The notes beneath the pieces were generated by a model. The model was not told where the DNA came from, searched no databases, and was given only the letters and a program-made list of their open reading frames with translations. This document shows positions 36,675-45,145 of a stretch of DNA of 64,000 nt, piece by piece. Position 1 is the first letter of the stretch; every line of letters begins with the position of its first letter. Origin of the DNA: Roseihalotalea indica (GTDB taxonomy: Bacteria > Bacteroidota > Bacteroidia > Cytophagales > Cyclobacteriaceae); NCBI RefSeq assembly GCF_022458895.1, contig NZ_JAINFL010000007.1, forward strand, positions 186,001-250,000. The letters run 5' to 3'. Both the position numbers and the translations under genes were made by a program.

Positions 36675-38180
36675 ATGAAACGTCTTTTATATATCGCATG
36701 TACCTTCTTCTGCTGGATGACCCTCGGTTGCGACGACATCCTGGAGAAAGAACCTTTAGCGCTTATCAGCACCGATAATGCCTATGTAACCGAGTCAGAT
36801 GCGGCAAGAGCCGTAACTGCTGCCTATCATCCCCTTCAGGCAAATAACTGGTGTTGTGGTGCCTGGGGAAATAGCGGATTTATGCATTGGGTGCTGGCTA
36901 ACGTGGCCTCGGATGATACTGAAAAAGGAGGCGAGTCCGGGTCTGACCAATTGTATGCCCAGCAGGTATCGCTCTTTAATATTCCGGCAGACAATGATGC
37001 AACCCGATTTGCCTGGTCTTCTCAGTATATCGGAATACGCCGCGCCAACCTGGTGCTGGATAATATTCCGGATATTGAGATGGACGAAGACCTGAAAGCG
37101 CGATACCTGGCCGAAGCTAAATTCTTACGGGCCTGGTACTACATCAACCTGGTAAAAACCTTTGGAGATATACCCTTGGTACTTACTTCTGAAATAGAAG
37201 CCTATGACCTGACTCGTACCCCCAGACAGCAGATATATGATCAGATTATTAAAGATTTGCAAGAGGCGGAAGCAGTGTTGCCTGCCGCCAGCGAATATGC
37301 AGATGACGACCGAGGCCGGGCTACCAAAGGTGCCGCTCAGGCCTATCTGGGAAAAGTCTATCTTTATCTGAATGATTTTGTAAATGCTGAACAGTGGTTC
37401 GCCCAAGTAATCAACTCCGGAGATTACTCATTGCACCCGGATTATTATAGCATGTTCCTCCGCGAAGGTGAGAATAGTTCGGAACACATCTTTCAGGCGC
37501 AATTCCACAATGATCAGGGAGCACAACCAGCAAACAACCAGTTAAATATTGTCTTTGGCAGCAGAGCCAGAAATGGTTGGGGCTTTAACTGTCCTACCCA
37601 GGATTTTGTCGATGCTTTTGAAGAGGGCGACCCCCGGCTAGGCCATAGTGTCTACAAAGAAGGTGATATTATGCCCGATGGACTGGTAGCCAATGTGGGA
37701 AATACTCCAACAGGCTATTTAAATAAAAAGTACTACGTTCCCGAATACGAGAGAGTCGGCGGAGCCTTGCAGCCCGGCCGTGATGATATCTATATGCGTT
37801 TGGGTAAAGTACTTTTATGGTACGCCGAAGCTGCCAATGAAAATGGAAATACCCAGGAGGCTTTAGATGCGTTGAATATGATTCGTGAACGCGCCCGAGA
37901 AGGAAATCCTGACATATTGCCCAATATTACCGAAACCAATAAAGATGCGCTCAGAGAAATTATCTGGCATGAGCAGCGCGTGGAGTTTGGCCAGGAGTTC
38001 GAACGTTTTTATGAGCTGGTACGTCAGGGACGAGCCGGAGATGTACTGCGTGCTTATGCTGAGAAATACGGTACGGCGAAAGGTTCTGGTTTCCGAGATG
38101 GTATCAATGAAATATTCCCCATTCCTCAGGCTGAAATAAGCTTAAGCGGGGGGCTTCTTGAACAAAATCCCGGCTATTAA
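36675..38180 (+). CDS. SusD/RagB-family nutrient-binding outer-membrane lipoprotein (copy 1)
   Basis: A 501-residue lipoprotein with lipobox Cys19 (WMTLGC). It shows the SusD pattern: DILEKEPLALISTDNAY after the anchor, TPR-like helices including RYLAEAKFLRAWYYINLVKTFGDIPLV, ATKGAAQAYLGKVYLYL, and a C-terminal RVEFGQEFERFYELVRQG ... IFPIPQAEI ... LEQNPGY. It is the partner of the preceding SusC and captures glycans at the cell surface. AACCTA at 36664-36669 precedes the start. A strong terminator follows. Confidence 0.95.
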   Translation: MKRLLYIACTFFCWMTLGCDDILEKEPLALISTDNAYVTESDAARAVTAAYHPLQANNWCCGAWGNSGFMHWVLANVASDDTEKGGESGSDQLYAQQVSLFNIPADNDATRFAWSSQYIGIRRANLVLDNIPDIEMDEDLKARYLAEAKFLRAWYYINLVKTFGDIPLVLTSEIEAYDLTRTPRQQIYDQIIKDLQEAEAVLPAASEYADDDRGRATKGAAQAYLGKVYLYLNDFVNAEQWFAQVINSGDYSLHPDYYSMFLREGENSSEHIFQAQFHNDQGAQPANNQLNIVFGSRARNGWGFNCPTQDFVDAFEEGDPRLGHSVYKEGDIMPDGLVANVGNTPTGYLNKKYYVPEYERVGGALQPGRDDIYMRLGKVLLWYAEAANENGNTQEALDALNMIRERAREGNPDILPNITETNKDALREIIWHEQRVEFGQEFERFYELVRQGRAGDVLRAYAEKYGTAKGSGFRDGINEIFPIPQAEISLSGGLLEQNPGY

Positions 38181-38185
38181 ATCAT

Positions 38186-38240
38186 AAAAGTGCTAATCGG
38201 GGAGGTATGTTCTACTGACCGTACTTCCCTTAGCACTTTT
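38186..38240 (+). terminator. Long hairpin terminator after susD1
   Basis: AAAAGTGCTAA (38186-38196) pairs perfectly with TTAGCACTTTT (38230-38240), extended inward by GGGGAGGTA/TACTTCCC pairing. With A on the left and T on the right it can stop transcription in either direction. It separates SusCD from the PQQ dehydrogenase gene. Confidence 0.8.
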
Positions 38241-38524
38241 CCATGCTTGGCGATACATGCTTTCTTACTAAGAGGTGAGTTGTTAGGGTTCATAATAGTG
38301 AGATGAATTACTATCAATCTTCAAGGAGAGATTCAGGCTGTCGCTTATTGCTGCAAGGGTCGGTCCGGGCTGCCAGTCCGAAGAAATTGATTTATGGACA
38401 CTTCGGAATGAGTGCATAATGGTAGGCTGAACACTAACGTGCCTGACTACCTGTTGTGCCGATGGCCCGGCCGAGCTTGCTAGCATCTTTAAAATACTTC
38501 CGTTCACTTATCATAAACCGGATA
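38241..38524. other. Gap between susD1 terminator and PQQ dehydrogenase gene
   Basis: About 280 bp without a recognisable gene; a 74-codon minus-strand open frame here has no family character. It should contain the promoter for the dehydrogenase, but no exact consensus was found. Confidence 0.3.
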
Positions 38525-40903
38525 ATGTCTCATATGAATTTGAATCGCTCGGAAAAATTATCCAGTAACACCCGTGCTTTGGTTTGGAAGACGGCCCTGC
38601 TGCTGGTGGCTGGTGGAGTTATTGGCTGGCTGTTAATCTCCGGTTTTGGTCGGAAATATCTTTATGGAAATGATCGTTCGTCGGTCACCAAACAGCATAA
38701 GACCTGGCAAGACTACGGCGGCGGCGCTGACCAGTCAAAGTATGTAGTGCTCGATGAAATTGATAAATCTAATGTGGACCAACTTGAAGTGGCCTGGTTT
38801 TACCCTACTGGCGATGACCGGGTCTACCAGTTTAACCCGCTTGTGGTGGACAGTGTCATGTATGTGCTGGCCAAAAACAACTCCCTGGTAGCACTAAATG
38901 CCCGCACCGGTGAAGAGATATGGATTCACGCCAATTTGCCCGGAATGGCCCGGCGCGGTATTAACTATTGGGAAAGCGAAGACCGGCAAGACCGACGACT
39001 AATTTTTCAGATCAATAACTACTTGCAAGCCATTGATGCCCAAACGGGTAAGTCAATCCTGTCATTTGGTGAGAATGGGTTGGTTGATTTACGAGAAGGC
39101 CTGGGGCGCGATCCTAAAACCATTACACGAGCTCAATCTGGCACTCCGGGAAAAATCTTTGAAAACCTACTTCTTCTCGGGGGTGGCACCGGAGAAAGTT
39201 ATATGTCTACTCCAGGCTATCTTCGGGCCTACAACGTAGTGACCGGTGAGCGTGTCTGGACCTTTCATACCATTCCGCTGCCCGGAGAATTCGGGTACGA
39301 TACCTGGCCTAAAGATGCCCATAAATACATAGGCGGCGTAAATACCTGGGGTGAAATATCGGTGGATGTGGAACGGGGGATTGCCTACTATCCTCTGGGT
39401 TCACCGACTTATGATTACTACGGAGGCGACCGGATTGGCAGCAACCTGTTTGGTAACTGTATTCTGGCGCTGGATGCTCGAACCGGGAAACGGATCTGGC
39501 ACTACCAAACCGTTCACCACGACCTCTGGGATTACGATCTATCCGCCGCTCCCCAACTGCTCACCGTTGACCACGAGGGCAAAGAAGTTGACGTAGTAGC
39601 TGTAGCTACCAAGAATGGGTTTCTATATGTATTTAATCGGGAAACCGGAGAGCCGCTGTGGCCGATCGAGGAGCGACCGGTACCTCCCAGCGAAGTTCCC
39701 GGCGAAGAGGCCTGGCCTACCCAGCCTTACCCAACCGTATTACCCCCCATTTCTCGACAGGGGATGACGTCAGAGGATATTACTCCATTCTTCCTTACTC
39801 CGGAAGAGCGAGCGGAGTGGAAAGCAAAAATTGATTCCATGCAGACGGGCTTTTTTATTCCACTTTCGGACAAGAAAGCGACAGTATCCTTGCCCGGAGC
39901 TGTAGGAGGGGTAAGTTGGGGCAATACGGCATCAAACCCAGAAAAGGGTATGTTTTACGCGTTAAGCATTGATTATCCTTCTTTCTACGGAAAACTTGGC
40001 AGAAGAGACGCGCCCCGACCGGGTGAGCCAACCAAGGAAGAACAGATTGCTGGTGGTCAGAATATTTATGCGCAAAACTGCCAGGTCTGTCACGGAGAGG
40101 ACCGGGCCGGAGCAATTGGCCCTTCACTGCTTAATCTACGGTCGCAATTCAATTACGATCAGTTTCAGCAACTGGTCGCTGCGGGAAGGGGCGAAATGCC
40201 TGCTTTTTCCCATATCAACGAAGACCAAATGAAAAATTTATACAGCTTTCTGGAAGGCAACTCCCGAGGTATGTTCTTTGGAATGGGAGATGATGAGAAC
40301 GCGACGCCGGATGGGCCGGTGGTTGCTTCAGGAGGTGTGCCCGGAGGACTGGAAAGACGCGAAGTGGTAGGGCCAGCCAGCATGGGGTTTCGAATGGGGC
40401 CCGAAGAGTTTGGCGATCCTTACCCGGAAGATGCCGAAGCTCCTTCCGTTCGGTATTATATTCCACCCGGTTGGGGGCTACAGTATCCTTACGTAATTGG
40501 TCCACCCTGGTCTTCTATTGTCGCTTATGATCTGAACGAGGGAACAGTAAAATGGCGAAAACCCATCGGACAGGACCTGGAGGCGGCTAAAGAAGGCGGT
40601 AAAAATACGGGAGTGCCCCGAGCCCAGCGAAATGGAATGGTCGTGACCTCTACCGGACTAGTATTCTCTACAGCGAAAGACGGGAAAATTTATGCTTTTG
40701 ACGCTGATAATGGTGAAGTATTATGGACCGGAGAACTTCCCAGAGCTACCGAAGGTATTCCGGCGATGTATGAGGTCGGAGGGCGTAACTATCTGGTGGT
40801 GTGCGCTACCTCATCTTTCCGATGGGGGCGGGGAGAAGAAGAAGCGCCATCCGATGAGCCTACTCCGCAGGGTGGCTATGTTGTGTATGCCCTACCCGAA
40901 TAA
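38525..40903 (+). CDS. Membrane-anchored PQQ-dependent dehydrogenase with inserted cytochrome c domain
   Basis: A 792-residue quinoprotein. An N-terminal helix (about 22-40, VWKTALLLVAGGVIGWLL) anchors it to the inner membrane with the bulk in the periplasm. Beta-propeller repeats follow (ALNARTGEEIWIH, AIDAQTGKSILSFG, ALDARTGKRIWHYQTVHHDLWDYDL). A cytochrome c insert has haem ligands Cys519, Cys522 and His523 (CQVCH), and the propeller then resumes (AYDLNEGTVKWRKPIG, AFDADNGEVLWTGE). Such enzymes oxidise sugars or alcohols and pass electrons to quinone or cytochrome. I start it at ATG 38525; ATG 38534 is close. The substrate is not known. Confidence 0.9.
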   Translation: MSHMNLNRSEKLSSNTRALVWKTALLLVAGGVIGWLLISGFGRKYLYGNDRSSVTKQHKTWQDYGGGADQSKYVVLDEIDKSNVDQLEVAWFYPTGDDRVYQFNPLVVDSVMYVLAKNNSLVALNARTGEEIWIHANLPGMARRGINYWESEDRQDRRLIFQINNYLQAIDAQTGKSILSFGENGLVDLREGLGRDPKTITRAQSGTPGKIFENLLLLGGGTGESYMSTPGYLRAYNVVTGERVWTFHTIPLPGEFGYDTWPKDAHKYIGGVNTWGEISVDVERGIAYYPLGSPTYDYYGGDRIGSNLFGNCILALDARTGKRIWHYQTVHHDLWDYDLSAAPQLLTVDHEGKEVDVVAVATKNGFLYVFNRETGEPLWPIEERPVPPSEVPGEEAWPTQPYPTVLPPISRQGMTSEDITPFFLTPEERAEWKAKIDSMQTGFFIPLSDKKATVSLPGAVGGVSWGNTASNPEKGMFYALSIDYPSFYGKLGRRDAPRPGEPTKEEQIAGGQNIYAQNCQVCHGEDRAGAIGPSLLNLRSQFNYDQFQQLVAAGRGEMPAFSHINEDQMKNLYSFLEGNSRGMFFGMGDDENATPDGPVVASGGVPGGLERREVVGPASMGFRMGPEEFGDPYPEDAEAPSVRYYIPPGWGLQYPYVIGPPWSSIVAYDLNEGTVKWRKPIGQDLEAAKEGGKNTGVPRAQRNGMVVTSTGLVFSTAKDGKIYAFDADNGEVLWTGELPRATEGIPAMYEVGGRNYLVVCATSSFRWGRGEEEAPSDEPTPQGGYVVYALPE

Positions 40904-40949
40904 AAATGAACAGTACACAAAACACTACAGCCCTAACTATCCATATCGT

Positions 40950-42893
40950 ATGAAGTCCATTATTCTGTCTATAATATTTGTGAGTGTATCGGTCTTTTCT
41001 GTGGCCCAGTCAGGATCAAATGAAATGCCTATAGATCCCAGCCTAACGTTTATTCCTGATTATACCGTTCAGGGCGAAAGCCTTGAGGGCTGGCATGTGG
41101 TGGGCGATGCTGAATGGCGTGCCCAGGATGGCGAACTGATTGGCACGGCAAATTCAGGTAGTGGCGGGGGCTGGTTGGTTTACGACAGCTCCTATCAGGA
41201 CATTGGTTTTCATGCAATGTTTAAATGCACTGGCGGTAGTGAAACCGGAATACTGTTTCGGATGGAAGAAACCGACGAAGGTATGAAAGGGGTCCTGGTA
41301 TCCATTCAAGACGAGGTAATACCCTATCAGGTCACGCTGGATGCTGAGGGTAAAGAGCTAACCCGCGAGCAACTGAGGGGGGCCGGAGGGATCTGGTATC
41401 GCCTGGCACCGCCACCCCCTGAGGAGGCTGAGGCGCCAAGAGGCAATAGAATACCACCACGCCGGGCCCCGGACGTAGAACTACCCATATCAATCCCCAA
41501 TACCGAACTTCGTCCCGGTGAATGGAATCAGGTCGAGGTATTTCTGGACTTAAACGTCATCAGAACTTTCTTAAATGATGGGAGTGAGATCGGTGGGGCA
41601 ATTGATGAAAATGATTCAACCCAGGCAGATGCCGGAATTCATGGATATGGCCCGATAGCCCTGTACGTCGGAGGTTCCGGTGAGGTGCGGTATAAGGATA
41701 TTATGCTGAAAGATGCTTCGGTGAGAGTGACTCCTAAAGAAGAATCCTCACCGGATTTTACCGTTCAGTGTATCAATGATATGTACTATTCCTGGGCGGC
41801 CAATGCAGCTGATTTTAACCGGGATGGGATTCTGGATATAGTGGCGGGACCCTATATTTATTACGGTCCTGATTATACAAAACACCGGGAGATTTTTCCG
41901 GCTATTGCGGGAGGTGCCTCACTGGAGTTTCCCTATAACCGGGTTCAGGACACCTACGATTTTGATAATGATGGATGGCCTGATGTATTAAGCAGTGCTT
42001 TTGCAACCACGCTTTATATGAATCCTAAAGGAGAGCGGCGGCACTGGAAAAGCTACAACATTCTGCCGGGCGTATCACAAAGCGAAATAACTGACTTCGT
42101 AGACATTGACCAGGATGGTAAGCCGGAATTAGTTTACTCGGGAAACGGAACGGTCAGATACGCCAAACCAAATGCCGATGATCCTACCCAGCCCTGGGAC
42201 GAATATAATGTTTCTGAACAAGGCTATGGTTTGTCGCATGGAATCGGAACCGGCGATATCAACGGTGATGGCCGGATCGATATACTGAATGCGTATGGAT
42301 GGTGGGAGCAACCGGCCGAACTGAACCATGAAACGCTGTGGGAGTACCACCCGGTTGCGCTTGGTCGCTACGGGCACCGGGCCCGAGGTATTGGCGGCAC
42401 CATTATGGCCGTATACGATGCCAATGGCGATGGCTTGATGGATGTGGTGACGAATCTAAACGCGCACGGATTTGGTTTTGCCTGGTTTGAGCAACGCCGT
42501 GATGATCAGGGTGAAATATCGTTTGTGCAGCACATGCTGAGCGATGATTATTCAGAAGAAAGTGTGGGAGGGATAACGTTCTCCCAACCGCATGGGGCTA
42601 CCTTTGCCGATATCGATCAGGATGGGGTTCAGGATTTTATTGTTGGGAAGCGCTATTTTACCCACCTGGATAATTACTATGATCCGGACCCTTACAGCCC
42701 GCCGGTGCTGTACTGGTACCGAACTGTGCGAAACCCTGATGCACCAGGAGGGGCTGAGTTTGTACCCGAACTTATTCACAACCGCTCCGGGGCAGGTTCG
42801 GAGGTAGATGCCGTGGACTTGAACAATGATGGAGCAGTAGATATCATTACCTCAACCAACCGGGGCACGTTTATTTACTGGAATAAAAAATAA
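40950..42893 (+). CDS. Secreted DUF1080 (3-keto-disaccharide hydrolase-like) protein with FG-GAP/VCBS repeats
   Basis: A 647-residue secreted protein; ATG 40950 gives a clean signal peptide (MKSIILSIIFVSVSVFSVAQ). Residues about 30-260 match DUF1080, a concanavalin-like fold linked with 3-keto-glycoside hydrolysis (DGELIGTANSGSGGGWLVYD, GSETGILFRM, GEWNQVEVFLDLNVIRTFLND). The rest has seven calcium-loop repeats of FG-GAP/VCBS type, such as ADFNRDGILDIVAG, YDFDNDGWPDVLSS, GDINGDGRIDILNA and VDLNNDGAVDIITS, predicting a beta-propeller. The gene lies 46 nt after the PQQ dehydrogenase. Confidence 0.85.
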   Translation: MKSIILSIIFVSVSVFSVAQSGSNEMPIDPSLTFIPDYTVQGESLEGWHVVGDAEWRAQDGELIGTANSGSGGGWLVYDSSYQDIGFHAMFKCTGGSETGILFRMEETDEGMKGVLVSIQDEVIPYQVTLDAEGKELTREQLRGAGGIWYRLAPPPPEEAEAPRGNRIPPRRAPDVELPISIPNTELRPGEWNQVEVFLDLNVIRTFLNDGSEIGGAIDENDSTQADAGIHGYGPIALYVGGSGEVRYKDIMLKDASVRVTPKEESSPDFTVQCINDMYYSWAANAADFNRDGILDIVAGPYIYYGPDYTKHREIFPAIAGGASLEFPYNRVQDTYDFDNDGWPDVLSSAFATTLYMNPKGERRHWKSYNILPGVSQSEITDFVDIDQDGKPELVYSGNGTVRYAKPNADDPTQPWDEYNVSEQGYGLSHGIGTGDINGDGRIDILNAYGWWEQPAELNHETLWEYHPVALGRYGHRARGIGGTIMAVYDANGDGLMDVVTNLNAHGFGFAWFEQRRDDQGEISFVQHMLSDDYSEESVGGITFSQPHGATFADIDQDGVQDFIVGKRYFTHLDNYYDPDPYSPPVLYWYRTVRNPDAPGGAEFVPELIHNRSGAGSEVDAVDLNNDGAVDIITSTNRGTFIYWNKK

Positions 42894-43057
42894 TAATACC
42901 AGAGTTTAATACAGTTGACTGTTTATGCAGCCCGCCGCTGGCGTTGTAGATTGTGCGATCCACTTCACATGTTTGCAAATACTATTGGTTAGACAACCCC
43001 ATCCAAAATGGAGATTTTTAGGCTTTAAAAATCAATAAAATCTAGTTAGAAGGAATT

Positions 43058-43402
43058 ATGAGAAATTTGTGGGTGTATTTCTCGTTGCTGACCTTCTTTG
43101 GCTTTAGTGTGTCTTGTAGTGATGATCCCGAAGCGACCGGTTCAAAAGCCTGCTTCGACTGGATTCCGGCCACGGGTAAGGTAGGTGAGCCAGTACAATT
43201 CTCAAACTGTTCGGAAGGTGCTGCTGAATATGCCTGGAGTCTGGATGGTGAAGTTTTCTCTACCGAAGCAGAACACAGCTATACCTTTACGCAAACTGGT
43301 GACTATGAAGTAAAACTGTGAGCGGGACACGCTCACAGCGCTAATGCGGTGCTAAACTATATAGACGATCCTGATTCAGCCACCATGACTATTGCTGAAT
43401 AA
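43058..43402 (+). pseudogene. PKD-domain lipoprotein interrupted by an in-frame TGA
   Basis: The frame opens with a lipoprotein signal (Cys20 in FGFSVSC) and a PKD domain (CFDWIPATGKVGEPVQFSNCS ... YAWSLDGEVF ... HSYTFTQTGDYEVKL). At 43319-43321 a TGA stops it at residue 87, just before the last PKD strand. The same frame then continues for 26 codons with fitting character (AGHAHSANAVLNYI ... ATMTIAE) to a TAA at 43400-43402. The TGA lies in a perfect hairpin, GTGAGCG-loop-CGCTCAC. Most likely a recent nonsense mutation or a sequencing error. Confidence 0.6.
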
Positions 43403-43661
43403 AAGAAATATTCCCGTATAAGGTCGCGAATTGCCCGATGTAAACGGAAACTCGTTAGCATTGGAATTCCATTAGCATGCCTCAATTATCAATACATCAT
43501 TATTGTAATTTCAGCTAACAAAAGCCATTATCTACTGGATAGCACTGTTCAGGTAGAGAGCTCCTGAAAGAAAAGGTTCGCCGATGGCAATGCCTTAACC
43601 ACTCCCATATACGTAAAGATCAACTGGTGAATCACTCTTTTTTTATCACTTATTCACGCTT
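43403..43661. other. Gap between PKD pseudogene and lacI1
   Basis: About 260 bp with no gene. It contains the 10-bp palindrome TGGAATTCCA near 43463-43472, too short to interpret. lacI1 is transcribed towards it, so it should include that gene's transcript end; no clear terminator is seen. Confidence 0.3.
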
Positions 43662-44675
43662 TTAACAGCCTCTTGAAGTAGACTCTCTCAGCACTAATGA
43701 GGTAGGAATATTTTGAGTCAATAGGTCTTTGTTGAAATACCCGCTTTCTAACTGTTGAATTAAAAGGTCAGCTGAACGTTGTCCCATGACAAAAGCGGGT
43801 TGCTGTACGGTAGAGAGCTGTGGTGTCACCAACCGGCTGATAGGTTCGTTATCATAGCCCATCACCAGGATGTCTCTAGGCACTTGCCGTCCCTGCTGTT
43901 GGAGGACTCGCATCGCTTCGTAAGCTAGATTATCGTTGTGGGCAAAGACAGCATCTACCGGATGGCGTTGTAAGACGGCCGCCAATTTCTGCCCTAATTC
44001 CTGTGTCTGACTGCCATCTATCACGTATTTCTGTTGAAATGGAATTTGCGCTTTTTTCAATGCCTGCTGATAACCCGTAAATCGGTCAATAGCGGTAGAA
44101 ATATGAGTAGGCCCCTGAATATAGACAATTTGTCTACAGCCTACCGAGATCAAATGTTCGGTGGCCTGAGAAGCGCCTTCAATATCGCTGGTAGACACGT
44201 AGGAGGCTTCAATATCTTTATATGTTCTATCAATGAAAACTAATGGTATTTCTAAGGAGAAGATGTCCTGAAAATGCTCGTAGGATTGCAAATTGTCGCC
44301 CAGAGCCACTAAAAAACCGTCTACGCCCACATCTAGCAAGGTCTGAACGGATTTTTTTTCTTTTTCATATTCATTGTCCGAAGTGCAGATAATCAGGTGG
44401 TATCCTTTGGGTACGACAAAGGATTCAATGCCGCGCATCACTTGGTGAAAAAAGTGGTGAGTGAACTCGGGAATGATAAGGCCGATGTTATAAGTCTTCC
44501 TGCTTGCGAATCTTTCGGCTAGTATATCAGGCCAGTAACCCCACTGGCGAGCCAACTTCAGCACCGAGGTGCGCGTTTTTTTACTGATCCTGGGTTCGCC
44601 GTTCAGGGCTCGAGACACGGTAGATGGGGTGATATCCAGTTCGCGGGCGATATCGGTAATACTTATTCTTTTCAT
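43662..44675 (-). CDS. LacI-family transcriptional regulator (copy 1)
   Basis: A 337-residue LacI/GalR repressor. The N-terminal helix-turn-helix is KRISITDIARELDITPSTVSRALNG with the hinge helix LAERFASRKTYNIGLIIPEF. The periplasmic-binding-protein-like ligand domain follows to the C-terminus (GVDGFLVAL, FIDRTYKDIEASYVSTSD, VDAVFAHNDNLAYEAMRVL, ILVMGYDNEPISRL). I start it at ATG 44675 because the HTH begins there; the in-frame ATG at 44717 adds 14 unconserved residues. It is a close paralogue of the regulator at 47217-48224, and both have the same operator-like sequence upstream. Confidence 0.93.
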   Translation of the reverse strand: MKRISITDIARELDITPSTVSRALNGEPRISKKTRTSVLKLARQWGYWPDILAERFASRKTYNIGLIIPEFTHHFFHQVMRGIESFVVPKGYHLIICTSDNEYEKEKKSVQTLLDVGVDGFLVALGDNLQSYEHFQDIFSLEIPLVFIDRTYKDIEASYVSTSDIEGASQATEHLISVGCRQIVYIQGPTHISTAIDRFTGYQQALKKAQIPFQQKYVIDGSQTQELGQKLAAVLQRHPVDAVFAHNDNLAYEAMRVLQQQGRQVPRDILVMGYDNEPISRLVTPQLSTVQQPAFVMGQRSADLLIQQLESGYFNKDLLTQNIPTSLVLRESTSRGC

Positions 44676-45145
44676 AGCAAATTCCCGGTTGGAAAATGCA
44701 TAATACAAAATAAACAAGAAGCGCTGCCCATGTAGTTGGGTTTTTAGCTGCGCAAACGTTTGACTGGATAATGATACACTGATAAACTACTTTTCATACA
44801 GGTTAGTATTAGCCATGACTTCTTATTTGACTGTCTAATTTAGAGAAGAGAGCTACTTTAAGTTATTAATTGTTTTATTGAATTCATATCCAAGCACCCC
44901 CACAAGGTGCGCTACTCAGCTTCGAAATACTGGATGATTACTTTCACTGGAGAAGGACGCCGGAAGGAGAGGAATGGACTCAATAGTCGATCAAAAACTT
45001 TATTGCCAAATAGTAAAATCAGTTACAACCCATCGAATGCTAACTATGGATTTACGACGGGCCTCTTTGAAGCACTTCGTAAGATCCGACACAAGGTTAT
45101 AGGATTCACTAATTTGAAAGTTAAGATAACGCAGAAGATAATAAA
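44676..45145. other. Divergent intergenic region between lacI1 and GH97
   Basis: A 470-bp region holding the LacI-type operator at 44748-44771 and the promoters of both genes. A possible 80-codon frame (44907-45149) lacks family features and runs into the GH97 start; I take it as non-coding. Confidence 0.5.
44748..44771. promoter_or_regulatory. LacI-type operator upstream of lacI1/GH97
   Basis: The 10-bp palindrome CAAACGTTTG (44753-44762), centred on CG as in LacI-family operators, is embedded in a 24-bp block (CTGCGCAAACGTTTGA then CTGGATAA) that is identical upstream of the second lacI gene (48299-48322). The site lies between lacI1 and the divergent GH97 gene, so it could control both. 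Confidence 0.75.

Noticed and set aside
38283..38507. 74-codon minus-strand frame between susD1 and the PQQ dehydrogenase
   Set aside because: Low-complexity Ser-rich translation with no recognisable family and no promoter; treated as non-coding.
40692..40949. 86-residue N-terminal extension of the DUF1080 protein
   Set aside because: It lies wholly within or just after the PQQ dehydrogenase gene in another frame, and ATG 40950 gives a clean signal peptide.
43316..43340. Selenocysteine insertion at the TGA in the PKD protein
   Set aside because: The hairpin is only 7 bp with a 5-nt loop and includes the TGA, unlike bacterial SECIS elements, and PKD lipoproteins have no redox role.
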